A stretch of DNA of 16,085 nt from Christensenella sp. UBA1431 (GCA_002329665.1 DCTV01000002.1:1-16085); one strand, 5' to 3'; shown: positions 7,079-15,244, counted from the first letter of the stretch. Numbers and translations: made by a program. Notes: generated from the sequence alone by a model not told the origin.

Positions 7079-7129
7079 CACGGGTCGCGTCGCGCCGGTG
7101 TTGTGAACGCGGTCTTTGCCGCCGTTCAC
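7075..7129 (-). terminator. Hairpins at the end of the virion operon
   Basis: GTGAACGCGG-tctttg-CCGC(C)GTTCAC (7103-7129) overlaps the stop codon of the last phage gene. It is followed on the minus strand by ACAACAC...GTGTTGT (7075-7104), with which it overlaps by two bases, so the two compete. Neither has a real T-run, so efficient termination is uncertain. Confidence 0.35.
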
Positions 7130-8064
7130 CGCATCGTCGCGGCCGTGATCGAGTTCGATCCGAGCCTGTCGGCTATCGCGTCGAGCTGTTTCACCGCGGT
7201 CGAACCCAGCTTTTTCTTAAGATTCACCCTGTCGGCATAGTAGAGCACGCGCGCGACGACTGCGTTGTTGCCGTATTTCTGAAGATAATTCTTCGAGTAA
7301 TAGTCGTAGTAGTTGACGCTCGGCGCCTTTTTCGCCGCCGCGGCCGGCTTGGACCCCTTTTTCGATCCCGACGGCTTCGATCCCGACGGCTTCGCGGCGG
7401 AGCCCGCCGTCTTGCCCGCGTCCCTGGCGGCCTGCGCGGCGAGCTTTCGAAGTTCGATTTCGTAATCCCGTTCCGATTCGGCCTGTTTGCGGCGCATCTG
7501 TTCGAGCTGCAGCGCGATCTCGTTGTTGTATCTGCGCGCGCCCTCCGCCTTCTCCTCGTCCTTTCGCGTCAGTTCGGCGACCAGCGCCTGTATCCTTTGT
7601 GCGCGTTCGCCTTGGAGCGCGCTCCTGTTTTCCGCCTTGCGCGCGTTCAGGGCCGAACGCACGTCCAGCACATAGCTCGACCGGCTCATGCCCCTTCTCA
7701 GGGCCTCGTTCTCGTTGTCCTGCAGGGCGGACGCATACTCCTTCTCGAGTTCCCTGAGCCGCGCGTCGTACGCCGGATCGGTATCGGCCTTTGCGGCCGC
7801 GCGCTTCTGCGCTTCCGTCATAGGCGTATATTGCATATACTCGAACCTGGGTACGGCGACGGACGGTTTTGCCGCCGCCGGTTTCGAAACGGCCGGTTTG
7901 GGCGCGGACGGTTTCGCCGCCGCCGCCTTCACGCCGTACTTCTCATATGCGGCCTGTGTTTTGGGCCCCCATATGCCGTCGACTTTCAGGTTCGCGCCTT
8001 TGCGGTTCAACTCCTGCTGCAGCTTTTTGACGCCGCTCCCCGTGCTGCCATATCCAATAGCCAT
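7126..8064 (-). CDS. Phage protein: peptidoglycan-binding domain, coiled coil and conserved C-terminal segment
   Basis: The 312 residues start at MAIGYGSTGSG. The ATG at 8064 has AGGGGTGA 6 nt upstream and lies 5 nt after the previous gene; a longer frame to 8166 overlaps that gene and is rejected. Residues 1-42 form a peptidoglycan-binding type 1 repeat (VKKLQQELNRKG..VDGIWGPKTQAAY). A Lys/Pro/Ala linker (about 45-72) comes next, then a long charged helical region, probably coiled coil (about 80-215). A second Lys/Ser/Gly/Pro linker follows. The C-terminal stretch of about 60 residues begins VNYYDYYSKNYLQKYG. It ends the virion operon. Anchoring of a virion or internal part to the cell wall during entry is a fair inference; no catalytic lysin domain is visible. 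Confidence 0.8.
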   Translation of the reverse strand: MAIGYGSTGSGVKKLQQELNRKGANLKVDGIWGPKTQAAYEKYGVKAAAAKPSAPKPAVSKPAAAKPSVAVPRFEYMQYTPMTEAQKRAAAKADTDPAYDARLRELEKEYASALQDNENEALRRGMSRSSYVLDVRSALNARKAENRSALQGERAQRIQALVAELTRKDEEKAEGARRYNNEIALQLEQMRRKQAESERDYEIELRKLAAQAARDAGKTAGSAAKPSGSKPSGSKKGSKPAAAAKKAPSVNYYDYYSKNYLQKYGNNAVVARVLYYADRVNLKKKLGSTAVKQLDAIADRLGSNSITAATMR

Positions 8065-8069
8065 ACGAA

Positions 8070-8453
8070 TCACCCCTGTCCCCGGTTCAAAACGGTCTTT
8101 ATCCCGTTGATACGGGCCTGGTTTTTTGCGGCCTGCCTGTCCAGCTTCGCGATATCGATATCGCACGCTTCCCCCAGCCTTTCTGCGCGCTGGTACTGCA
8201 TGACCTGGGTGTCGTACCAGGCGAACCAGTCAAGAAGCGCGGCCAATTCGTCCTGCATGGCGGGCATAGCTTGCATGCGCGCCAGCCTTTCTGTATCGGG
8301 CACCAGGGTAACGGCGTCGGCGATGCGGTAACACCTGCAGGTTTTCGAACCGAATCCTTCGGGTATCTCGCCGTAAAACGCAACCGAGCCCTCGATGTCG
8401 CCGACCTCGGCGTAACCCTCCACATAACCGTCTTTTCCGGGCTTAATCCTCAT
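8070..8453 (-). CDS. Small tail-fibre-associated phage protein
   Basis: The 127 residues begin at MRIKPGKDGYVEGYAEVGDIEGSVAFYGEIPEGF. That opening resembles the short proteins often coded after tail fibres in Gram-positive phages (beta-rich, with a G-D-I..G-x-I-P-x-x-F pattern). The C-terminal half is helical with many charged residues (about 55-125). The ATG at 8453 shares its A with the tail-fibre stop (TGATG) and has GGGGAG 8 nt upstream inside the fibre gene. This translational coupling decides the start over upstream ATGs at 8468 and 8486. Role unknown; assembly or attachment of the fibre is likely from position. Confidence 0.75.
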   Translation of the reverse strand: MRIKPGKDGYVEGYAEVGDIEGSVAFYGEIPEGFGSKTCRCYRIADAVTLVPDTERLARMQAMPAMQDELAALLDWFAWYDTQVMQYQRAERLGEACDIDIAKLDRQAAKNQARINGIKTVLNRGQG

Positions 8454-9181
8454 CACAATACTCCCCATATCTCGGCAATCGTGCACGAGCCCCCGTCGTA
8501 GAACCCGTTATGCGTGGAGTTTTCCCGGTGGCTGAACCTGTTGCAGTAACCCCACGTCAATGTCGTGCCGCTGTATGTCGCGCCGACCTGTATGGAATGC
8601 GCGCTCGTTTCCAGCGCATACATCGTCCCGCCGCGAAGGCAGCCGCTGTCCGCAACGGCGAGTATGCGGGCGGAGTTTTCCGAAACCCTGACTTTGAAAA
8701 CGGTATACTCGCTGAAATAAGGAACCGTGATGCTTCCGCCGCTCCAGCTGCCCGACCACAACAGGACGCCCGTATTGTCCCTGTCCAGTATCCTTGTCCA
8801 CGGCTGCCACGTGCCCGAATAATACGTGCGGTAATACCTTCTGTTGCTCGCGTGCGCGGTCAGCGTCTGCTCGAAGCGGGCGGAGCCGTGTTTACAGCTC
8901 ACAACCGTCCCGTATGACGGGAAATCAGGACCAAAGGACTGGCTGATATTGTTGCCGTCGACAACGCTGTAGCTGAAGCCCAGGGGGTATGTGCCATAGG
9001 AATTCCCGTTGCCGGCCGTAACAGGCGCATAGTTTTTCATGTCGTGTCCGCAAACGTCCAGGCCGCCGGTAAGGGTGCCGCCCGACAACGGCAGTTTCGT
9101 TATATAGAGTTCGCGGAACATCTCGTTCATGTCGCGGACCTGCACCGGGTCGGCCGGGTCGAAGATCTGCCTGAGCGCCAT
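8453..9181 (-). CDS. Phage tail fibre / receptor-binding protein
   Basis: The 242-residue protein opens with a helical attachment region (IFDPADPVQVRDMNEMFRELY). It is followed by LPLSGGTLTGGLDVCGHDMKNY, the short repeat typical of phage tail fibre shafts. Then comes a knob-like beta domain with YYRTYYSGTWQPWTRIL, a pattern seen in pyocin-knob type fibre ends. The C-terminal part (about 140-242) is rich in Ser, Thr, Gly and aromatic residues and probably binds the host surface. Start at 9181 with AGGGGGTG upstream, 10 bp after the stabilization protein gene. It is shorter than many fibres and has no visible chaperone or hydrolase domain. Confidence 0.8.
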   Translation of the reverse strand: MALRQIFDPADPVQVRDMNEMFRELYITKLPLSGGTLTGGLDVCGHDMKNYAPVTAGNGNSYGTYPLGFSYSVVDGNNISQSFGPDFPSYGTVVSCKHGSARFEQTLTAHASNRRYYRTYYSGTWQPWTRILDRDNTGVLLWSGSWSGGSITVPYFSEYTVFKVRVSENSARILAVADSGCLRGGTMYALETSAHSIQVGATYSGTTLTWGYCNRFSHRENSTHNGFYDGGSCTIAEIWGVL

Positions 9182-9191
9182 GATACACCCC

Positions 9192-10646
9192 CTAATCCCG
9201 TTCGAGTTCCAGCGCGACCTGCACGCCCGATAACAGCCTTACGTCCGCGGGCTCCACCGCCGCAAGCCCGGCCGCCGGGTTCTCCTCGGCGTAATTGGCG
9301 AACCTGAGCTTTACGCGCCGTCCGCGCACGTTGATGCGCGTGCGCACCACCTTCGCCTGCGCGTGGAGGTTCACGACGCGGCGCCTGTATTTCTTCTCGG
9401 TCCACGTCTCGATCACCAGCTTGGCGCCCTCTTCCCCGTACCCGTGCAGATAGGCGATCTCGACGGCCTTTACCGCGTTTTTCATCTTGAAGTCCATCCA
9501 CGGCACCTCCCAGTACGCCTTCAGGCAGGCGTCCCCCGCTTCCCGCACGCCGTAGCGCCGGATGGCGCGCGACCCGTGCTCGAAACACAGGAGTTTCTCC
9601 TCGAAAACCAGGAATCCCCTCACGTTGGCGTTCACGCCGACGTCCTTGACCATGAACGCGCGCCGTTTCAGGTCGTACTCGATGACGCGCCCCGTTTCGC
9701 CCCCCACGGCCATGACCAGCCTGTCGCGGTATAGCGCCATGACGCTCGCGCCGTCGGGCGGGTACGTTTCCCACAGGTCCCTGAGCCTGTCGTTGTCGGG
9801 TACGGGCGCGGCCCGTACCCCGTCGTACACGCACAGCCCCTCGCGCGAGAGGAAGTACGCGGCATCCCCCGTGACCACGACCGACGCGTTGCTCACCGGA
9901 TGCACGTCGCCGGGTATCCTGGCCACCGCGTACGTGCTCGGGGACGACCCGGCGATACGGTGCAGGCTGTGCTCCTTGAAGACCACGATCTCGTTGAATA
10001 TGCTCGACAGCCCCACCACGGCCCCCCCGTCGAAGCTGGGCACCTTCACGAACCCGCCAGCGCCGTCCGGGTTATACGGGTCCGCGCCCCAGTCGTAGGG
10101 GTCCAAGGGCCGGGACCAGTACACCGTGTCCATCTCGCCCGTTTCGGAGGACCCCGTCCCGAAGATCCGTTCGTGGTTCAGCGCGAGGTACCTCACCCTC
10201 GGCGCGTTGGCCACGCTCTGCACGTTCGCGCCGTCGTAGATCGAAACGCCGAAGTCGCCCAGGGCCAGCAGGTTTTTGTTGCCCAGCTGGTAGTTCACTG
10301 AGCTGTAGGCCATCGCGCCCGTCAGCTTCGACCAGCCGCCTTCGTGGCCGCGCAGGTACACGCCGCTGGGCTGCGAGCTGACGAGCTTGGGCGCGCGCAG
10401 CTGGGTCTGGTCGATCCGGGCGTAGGGGAAATACTGCATCAAAAGCGCGCACCCCTCCAGCGCCGGTATGTCCGGGTGCGCGGGCGTATCGTAGGCAGAA
10501 AGGCCCCTGGCCACCGCCAGGTTCCCGCCGTCGGTGTCGAAGTTGCACGCGTCGGGGGAGTATCCGGGGGCCAGGTTGGTCTCGTCCTCCGACTGGTCCA
10601 GCCCCATGAAACGGTCTATGCGGTACTGCGCCGCCTCGTTTCCCAT
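9192..10646 (-). CDS. Phage DNA stabilization / tail hub protein (P22 gp10-like)
   Basis: The 484 residues open with RFMGLDQSEDETNLAPGYSPDACNFDTDGGNLAVARG, a pattern typical of podovirus stabilization or tail-knob proteins. Repeated short beta blades follow (for example LLALGDFGVSIYDG, VVGLSSIFNEIVVFKEHSLHRI, AYFLSREGLCVYDG, FLVFEEKLLCFEHGSRAI), consistent with a beta-propeller. The C-terminal part has MDFKMKNAVKAVEIAYLHGYGEEGAKLVIETW, a beta-sandwich-like end. In P22 the protein closes the portal channel after packaging. It lies between the adaptor and the fibre gene, the expected order for a short-tailed phage. Family assignment is by pattern only. Confidence 0.75.
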   Translation of the reverse strand: MGNEAAQYRIDRFMGLDQSEDETNLAPGYSPDACNFDTDGGNLAVARGLSAYDTPAHPDIPALEGCALLMQYFPYARIDQTQLRAPKLVSSQPSGVYLRGHEGGWSKLTGAMAYSSVNYQLGNKNLLALGDFGVSIYDGANVQSVANAPRVRYLALNHERIFGTGSSETGEMDTVYWSRPLDPYDWGADPYNPDGAGGFVKVPSFDGGAVVGLSSIFNEIVVFKEHSLHRIAGSSPSTYAVARIPGDVHPVSNASVVVTGDAAYFLSREGLCVYDGVRAAPVPDNDRLRDLWETYPPDGASVMALYRDRLVMAVGGETGRVIEYDLKRRAFMVKDVGVNANVRGFLVFEEKLLCFEHGSRAIRRYGVREAGDACLKAYWEVPWMDFKMKNAVKAVEIAYLHGYGEEGAKLVIETWTEKKYRRRVVNLHAQAKVVRTRINVRGRRVKLRFANYAEENPAAGLAAVEPADVRLLSGVQVALELERD

Positions 10647-10658
10647 CGAACACGCCCC

Positions 10659-11240
10659 CTATACGTACTTGTTGCAAACGGCGCCGGCGCCCGTCCCGCC
10701 CAGTTCCGCCCCGCAGGGCCGTATCATCCGTCGCTTCCTTTCGAACTCCTGCAAAAAGAACTGCGCCCGCTGCTGGCGGAGCACCGATCCCGCGCCCAGC
10801 ACGCGGTAGGCCGCGTAGTCGGCCAGGCAGTCGTGAAACCGCTCGGGGAACACGGGCGCGTCCCCGTCGTTTTCCAGCAGGGCGGGCAGGTACCGGTACA
10901 CGACGTCGACGGTTGCCTCCTTCGCGCCCGGCACGCGTATCCTCGAATCGGGCAGCGCATGATGCGCCCGCGGCGGCGCCAGCCCCGCCTTGCCCGCCGG
11001 ATAGACCCCCTCGATGAAAATCACCGCGAAAGCCAGGTCCGAAGGCGCGAAACACCCGTCTTCGTCCAGCTCCGCCTGCTCCACCCGGCAGGGCCTGTAG
11101 TCCCGCTCGCACACCTGTATGTAGCCGCTGTTGACGTGCCCGGCGATACTGAACCCCTGCTTGTATTCCTCGACGGTCTCGGCGTCGGTGTCCTCCCCGA
11201 GGTTGACCAGCGCCCGTTCGATGATCTCTAGCAACGTCAT
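10659..11240 (-). CDS. Phage head-tail adaptor (connector) protein
   Basis: The 193 residues are mostly helical, beginning MTLLEIIERALVNLGED. A central beta part holds RIRVPGAKEATVDVVYRYLPALLEND. The run FPERFHDCLADYAAYRVLGAG..LRQQRAQFFLQEFERKRR is the helix pair typical of adaptors that bind under the portal. The start follows a strong AGGAGGGAG and lies 10 bp after the small gene. It is placed directly before the gp10-like gene, matching the portal-adaptor-gp10 order of short-tailed phages. Confidence 0.7.
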   Translation of the reverse strand: MTLLEIIERALVNLGEDTDAETVEEYKQGFSIAGHVNSGYIQVCERDYRPCRVEQAELDEDGCFAPSDLAFAVIFIEGVYPAGKAGLAPPRAHHALPDSRIRVPGAKEATVDVVYRYLPALLENDGDAPVFPERFHDCLADYAAYRVLGAGSVLRQQRAQFFLQEFERKRRMIRPCGAELGGTGAGAVCNKYV

Positions 11241-11250
11241 GGTCTCCCTC

Positions 11251-11451
11251 CTAAACGATGTCGGCCTGCCTGAGCACCTCCGCGACGCTTTGCGGCACCT
11301 CGACGTCAGCGCCGCGCCGTATCACTGTCCAGTACCCGTTGATGCACACCTCCACCTGCGGCCCTTCCCCCGGCACGGCCGGTATGTTCAGCCTCACGCG
11401 TTTCTGGTCTTTCAGGGCGCTTTTCGTTTCGTCCGGTTTGTTTCTGCCCAT
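11251..11451 (-). CDS. Small phage protein following the capsid gene
   Basis: The 66 residues start at MGRNKPDETKSALKD. The ATG at 11451 has GGAGG 8 nt upstream; an in-frame ATG at 11475 would add eight residues with a poorer site. After a charged N terminus the protein reads VRLNIPAVPGEG.QVEVCINGYWTVIRRGADVEVPQSVAEVLRQAD. This pattern is common in short proteins beside phage capsid genes: a small beta domain carrying a bound ligand-like GYWTVIRRG, then V-P-x-x-VAEVL. Function is not known. It sits between capsid and adaptor genes. Confidence 0.7.
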   Translation of the reverse strand: MGRNKPDETKSALKDQKRVRLNIPAVPGEGPQVEVCINGYWTVIRRGADVEVPQSVAEVLRQADIV

Positions 11452-11484
11452 CTTCCGCTCCTCCGTTTCGTTCATCCGCCCGAC

Positions 11485-11551
11485 GCGGCCGGCCCGTTGC
11501 CGGCCGCGCCGGGGGCGTTTTTTTGGCGTTCCGGCAGTATCGCCGCCGGAA
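11485..11551 (-). other. Hairpins between capsid gene and the next phage gene
   Basis: TTCCGGC...GCCGGAA (11529-11551) follows the capsid stop directly, and GCGGCCGG-cccgttg-CCGGCCGC (11485-11507) precedes the next start. On the minus strand neither has a T-run, so they may slow or process rather than end the operon transcript. On the plus strand CGCC-ggg-GGCG with seven T (11507-11524) would stop antisense transcription. Confidence 0.5.
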
Positions 11552-12508
11552 CTAGTCCGCCGTGAATCCGTGCTCGATACGTATGAGCCATTCGTGCTGC
11601 AGCACCTTCGCGGCGTAGCCCTCCACCTTCCATCCGACCGTGTTGATCTGGTCCAGCGGGTCCTGGCTTCCCGCCGACCCGGCGGGCTTGACGATGGTCC
11701 TGAGCTGCCCGCCTTCCTCGATGTCCACCACGCCGTAGGCCTCTTCCCCGAAGATGAACGTGGTGGCCACGTCGGCGGGAGGCGTACCGGCGCCCTCTCC
11801 CTCGTAGACCTTGCCCAGCGTGGTCTCCACGAAGATCACGCCGAACAGCTTCCCTATCTCTCCCTCGAAGATGCGCTCGCCCGCCGAATACTTCGCGACG
11901 TCCTGCCACAGCTCGTCCGACTGCAAGTCGTACGTCGCCTCCGGCGTCACGATCGCCACGTAATACCCGCGCCCTCCGCGCATGAACTGGGGCGCGTTCG
12001 CCTTCTTCAGCGAGCGCACCGCCTTACGTATCTCCTCTACCGTCAGCACGTCCGTGGCCTCTATCTCGTTGCGCGCCGTCTTCGAGTTGGCGTACTGCAC
12101 GTTGGTCCCCAGAAGCACGGCGTCGCGCGTCACGATGTCGATCGATTCGCCGCCCTGCTGTCCCATCAGCCCGACCGCGTCGTTGATGACCTCGTCCACG
12201 GCGGTGAGCGTCATGAACCGCTCCGTCGCCACGTACCCGCCGTAGGGGGACATCGTCGCCTGGACCTCGGTCTGCGCCAGGGACTGTCCGTCGGGGATGA
12301 CGCCTTCCGTCAGCGGCGTGGTAATGGGCGCGAAATTGGTCCAGCGCCTGAACTGCACCGCCTTTCCGCTGTGCAGGGGGACCACCTTCTTCTTCCCCCA
12401 GTTGTAGAACACCAGCTTGGGCTTCGCCCGGAGCAAAAGCTTCCTGTCGTAGTATTCCTGCATCGTCGTCGGCACCGACGAAGTCGTTGCCGTATAAAGC
12501 TCAGCCAT
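11552..12508 (-). CDS. Phage major capsid protein, N4-gp56 type
   Basis: The 318 residues carry the pattern of the N4-gp56 major capsid family. Early residues include MQEYYDRKLLLRAKPKLVFYNWGKKK, then GKAVQFRRWTNF.PITTPLTEGVIPDGQSL and YGGYVATERF. The middle has EEIRKAVRSLKKANAP and a YYVAIVTPEATYDLQSD block. The end has GWKVEGYAAKVLQHEWLIRIEHG. It forms the HK97-like shell of the head. The start follows AAAGGATGA with 8 nt spacing. The gene lies 23 bp after the scaffold and appears intact. N4-gp56 is the family name; it does not mean relationship to coliphage N4 as a whole. Confidence 0.88.
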   Translation of the reverse strand: MAELYTATTSSVPTTMQEYYDRKLLLRAKPKLVFYNWGKKKVVPLHSGKAVQFRRWTNFAPITTPLTEGVIPDGQSLAQTEVQATMSPYGGYVATERFMTLTAVDEVINDAVGLMGQQGGESIDIVTRDAVLLGTNVQYANSKTARNEIEATDVLTVEEIRKAVRSLKKANAPQFMRGGRGYYVAIVTPEATYDLQSDELWQDVAKYSAGERIFEGEIGKLFGVIFVETTLGKVYEGEGAGTPPADVATTFIFGEEAYGVVDIEEGGQLRTIVKPAGSAGSQDPLDQINTVGWKVEGYAAKVLQHEWLIRIEHGFTAD

Positions 12509-12531
12509 CGTCTCATCCTTTCAAAACTGGG

Positions 12532-13303
12532 CTAGAGCACCACGCGCTTGCCCGACCTGACCGCACGGTCGATGGACTCGATCTGCTCGTCGGTCATCAT
12601 CCGGATGCTCTGCTCCATGTCCGCCTGCCCGAATCCTCCCTCCGGCGCCGGCATGCTGTTGCGCGCGCGGATGCGCTCCACGACCTCCCGCTCGGCCTGC
12701 TCGCGCGCCTTTTGCAGCCGCGTCTCACCGCTGAACTGCTTTACGATGTCACTCAGCGGGTATCCGAGCGCGATGAGCGCCGTCGCCATTTCGCTTGAAC
12801 CGGCGAACTCCACCACGTCGAAATCGGGCATGTGCTCCCTGATCTTGGCCTCCTGTTCAAACAGCCCTTCCAGGCGTTCGCCCGAAAGCCGCGCCGGCAG
12901 GACGGTGTCCGTCTGCTGCCCGCCCGCCTGTCCTTGGTGCGTCGCGATGTATTCGGCGGCCTGGGGCGAGATGTCCAGCTTCTTCGCGAGTGGCCCGTTT
13001 CTCGGCCTCTTCGGCGTCGAGCCCCTCGTACCGCGCCATCGCCAGTTTCCCGACTTTGAGCGCCGGCCCGTGCTCGCGCTGCCATTTCCTGCGCTCCTGT
13101 TCGATCCGTTTGCCCAGCATCCGGTCGAACGCCTCCTGCGACTCGAACACGACCGCTTCACCCTCCTGCGGCGCCCCTTCCCGCCCGCCGTCCTGCACGC
13201 CGGCCGGCTGCAAGGCCTCGCCGGCAGCGCCTTCTGCGGCCGCGGCGGCCTGCGTATCCTGCGTCTCGCCGCCGAAAACCCCGGTTTCCATCGTTTCCTG
13301 CAT
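12532..13303 (-). pseudogene. Phage capsid scaffolding protein, interrupted by a +1 frameshift
   Basis: Two frames together give one protein. The first frame runs from the ATG at 13303 (GGAGGG 6 nt upstream) through an acidic, Ala/Glu-rich start and EAFDRMLGKRIEQERRKW to AEEAEKRA ending at 12992. The second frame continues from 12990 with LAKKLDISPQAAEYIA, a charged helical part, and a C-terminal DEQIESIDRAVRSGKRVV. One base, T on the plus strand at 12991, must be skipped to join them. The joined product has about 256 residues, normal for a scaffold, and its place between portal and capsid fits. The frameshift may be a real mutation, a sequencing or assembly error, or less likely programmed recoding; no known slippery site is visible. 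Confidence 0.75.
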
Positions 13304-13351
13304 GGTCTGTCCCTCCATGTTCACAATCGTTTTTTGGCCCGATTGAACGGC

Positions 13352-14953
13352 TCATTCGCGCGCGTCCCCGGCCCCGGCCCGGCTTTCGCGCTCGCGCAGC
13401 TTCGCGAGCACGCGCTGCTTCCCTTCGAAATCCATCATCTCGATCGCCGTCACCGGCGTCATCAGCCCGCCGGACATCTGCAAAAGCCGCATCGCGAGTT
13501 CGTTCCGGTACGCCGCCTCGACAGGCGTCTGGCGCTGCGCCTCGATGCGCACGTCGAAGTCGAAGTGCCTGCGTTTCTCGCCCGAAGCCCGGTCCGCCAT
13601 ACGCGACGCGCTAAAGCATATGGTGTGCTCTTCGCCGCCCGGCCCGCGGACCATGAACCGCCTGCTCTCGGTGTAGAACTGCGAGATGAGTTCGATCATC
13701 ATGTGCACGACCTGCTCGAACCCGTCGTAGAGCTGCTGGACCAGCAGGCGGCTGCGTTTGGACCCCGCTTCCTGCAGCGCGATGATCGCGCTGGCCGCCG
13801 TGACGTTCCTGAGCCCCTCGCCGCGGTTGAACTGGTTCTGACCCGACTCCTCCTTGATCATCTGGATCTTGCCGTTGTAGTGGCTGTACACGACGGGGTT
13901 CAGCGGCAGCGCCGAAAACCAGCGCACGGCGGCTTCGTCGATGCGCCCCGCGCGCACCACTTCGCGCGAATAATCGGTGAGCGCCTCCATGTCCACGTCC
14001 GCGCCCTTGTCCACCAGAAGCTTGAGCTTCCCGGACAGCAGCGCGTTGTTGAGGATGATCTGGTCGAGCCGGTCGGCCAGGAACTGGAGCGGCCCGAACA
14101 CGTCCATGATCCCCATCCCAAAGGGCCGTCCGCTCAGCCTGTAGACCGGCTCGACGACGAACGGGTACAGGCCGTGCGCGTACAGGCCGTCCGGGCACGC
14201 TTCGCGGCTGTCTTCGAGGAGCACGCCCCCCGCGACTTTGGCCATGTGCACGTTCCCGCCGCCAAACGCGCCCGGCGTCCTGTACCAGTATTCGATGAGG
14301 AGTATTTCCTCCTCGCCCGCCGTCTCGTCCTCGCCCGGCATCAGGCGCGCGTATGCGTCCGGGCGCATCTGTGGCTCCTGCATCGGGTAGTTCAGCTTAA
14401 ACCACGCGCGCGGCAGGCGCAGGGTCTTGAAGCACGCGCGCCCCTGCTGGATGTCCTCGCACCGCGGGTCGAAGAAGAAATGCTTCACGTCCCACTCCCT
14501 CACGTTCACGTCGCCCAGGCCGCCGTAGAGCGTACGGTCCCAGAACACCTCCTGCACGCTCGTGCCCTTGATGAGCGCGCTGCGCACCTTTTCCCTGTAC
14601 GTTTTCCTGTAGTTGCGCCGCTTCAGTATGTAGCGCACGACCTCGTTCAGTTCCGCCGCCAGCCGGTCGTCGCCGGGCTCCTGCCCCAGGATCACCGGCT
14701 CCGGGTAGTAGTCCATCACGTCGGCTAAGAGGGATTCGCAGGTGGAAAACAGCACAGGCGACGACGGCCGCGGGGCGCCCGGCTCCGTGGCTTGCAGGTG
14801 CTCCCACTGCCGCCCTTCCCAGACCCTCTCGTTCTTCGCGAACCTTTCGCGCAGCGCGCGCGTTAACTGGCTGAAACGCCCGAACAGCGCGTAGGCCCGT
14901 TCGACCAGCGCGTTCTTCCCGCCCCCTCCGAAGTCTCCGCCCCGTCGATCCAT
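13352..14953 (-). CDS. Phage portal protein
   Basis: The 533 residues match the portal family of short-tailed phages. A helical start (KNALVERAYALFGRFSQLTRALRERF) comes first. Then come FSTCESLLADVMDYYPEPVILG, EVVRYILKRRNYRKTYREKVRSALIKGTSVQEVFWD, VKHFFFDPRC and PFVVEPVYRLSGRPFGMGIMDVFGPLQFLADRLDQIILNNAL. The later part has QNQFNRGEGLRNVTAASAIIALQEAGSKRSR and helices typical of the wing and crown. It forms the ring at one head vertex through which DNA passes. The start follows GGAGG with 9 nt spacing. It is the first gene of the operon: no terminase large subunit lies upstream, where this gene pair is normally adjacent. Confidence 0.9.
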   Translation of the reverse strand: MDRRGGDFGGGGKNALVERAYALFGRFSQLTRALRERFAKNERVWEGRQWEHLQATEPGAPRPSSPVLFSTCESLLADVMDYYPEPVILGQEPGDDRLAAELNEVVRYILKRRNYRKTYREKVRSALIKGTSVQEVFWDRTLYGGLGDVNVREWDVKHFFFDPRCEDIQQGRACFKTLRLPRAWFKLNYPMQEPQMRPDAYARLMPGEDETAGEEEILLIEYWYRTPGAFGGGNVHMAKVAGGVLLEDSREACPDGLYAHGLYPFVVEPVYRLSGRPFGMGIMDVFGPLQFLADRLDQIILNNALLSGKLKLLVDKGADVDMEALTDYSREVVRAGRIDEAAVRWFSALPLNPVVYSHYNGKIQMIKEESGQNQFNRGEGLRNVTAASAIIALQEAGSKRSRLLVQQLYDGFEQVVHMMIELISQFYTESRRFMVRGPGGEEHTICFSASRMADRASGEKRRHFDFDVRIEAQRQTPVEAAYRNELAMRLLQMSGGLMTPVTAIEMMDFEGKQRVLAKLRERESRAGAGDARE

Positions 14954-15079
14954 AGAATAATCCTCCGGTTCTTGCAGCGTTTAAACCACGCGTCAGAAAT
15001 CCTGTTTAAATCGAACCATCCCGCTTGTTGTACAAACTTTTCGGCTATTAGAACAATGACAAGCCTTCGGTTTGCCACA

Positions 15080-15107
15080 AAAATAGAACCGCCATGCAAT
15101 CGGCGGT
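15080..15107 (-). terminator. Terminator-like hairpin upstream of the portal gene
   Basis: On the minus strand ACCGCC-gattgcat-GGCGGT (15102-15107 with 15088-15093) is followed by TCTATTTTTG. It lies between a candidate promoter and the portal gene, so it could either insulate the operon from the repeat array or act as an attenuator. Confidence 0.5.
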
Positions 15108-15129
15108 CCCGAATAGTTATCCATGATTC

Positions 15130-15157
15130 ATTCTAACATGGCCGGGCGCGGCCGCAA
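15130..15157 (-). promoter_or_regulatory. Candidate weak promoter upstream of the virion operon
   Basis: On the minus strand, TTGCGG (15152-15157), a 16-bp spacer and TAGAAT (15130-15135) are present. The -35 box matches only three of six consensus bases. The predicted start near 15123 lies just before the terminator hairpin at 15102. No better promoter was found in 14954-15087. Confidence 0.3.
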
Positions 15158-15244
15158 CGGGGCAAAACCGGCTCGTTCCCGGCGCAATCTCGTCGGAACT
15201 CGTCGGAGCAAACTCCGCTTTGCTCATAATCCCCTTTGCGCTTC

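Noticed and set aside
12548..14728. 726-residue open frame on the plus strand
   Set aside because: It lies antisense to the portal and scaffold genes, has GC-driven Arg/His/Leu/Val-rich composition and matches no family; the minus-strand genes have clear motifs and ribosome sites.
15005..15025. tRNA fragment or attachment site (GGTTCGATT on the minus strand)
   Set aside because: The flanking bases do not form a T-arm and no duplicate of the segment was seen in the window.
14863..15099. 78-residue frame overlapping the portal start
   Set aside because: Its start lies in the loop of a terminator hairpin, it lacks a ribosome site and overlaps the well-supported portal start. A remnant of an upstream phage gene cannot be fully excluded.
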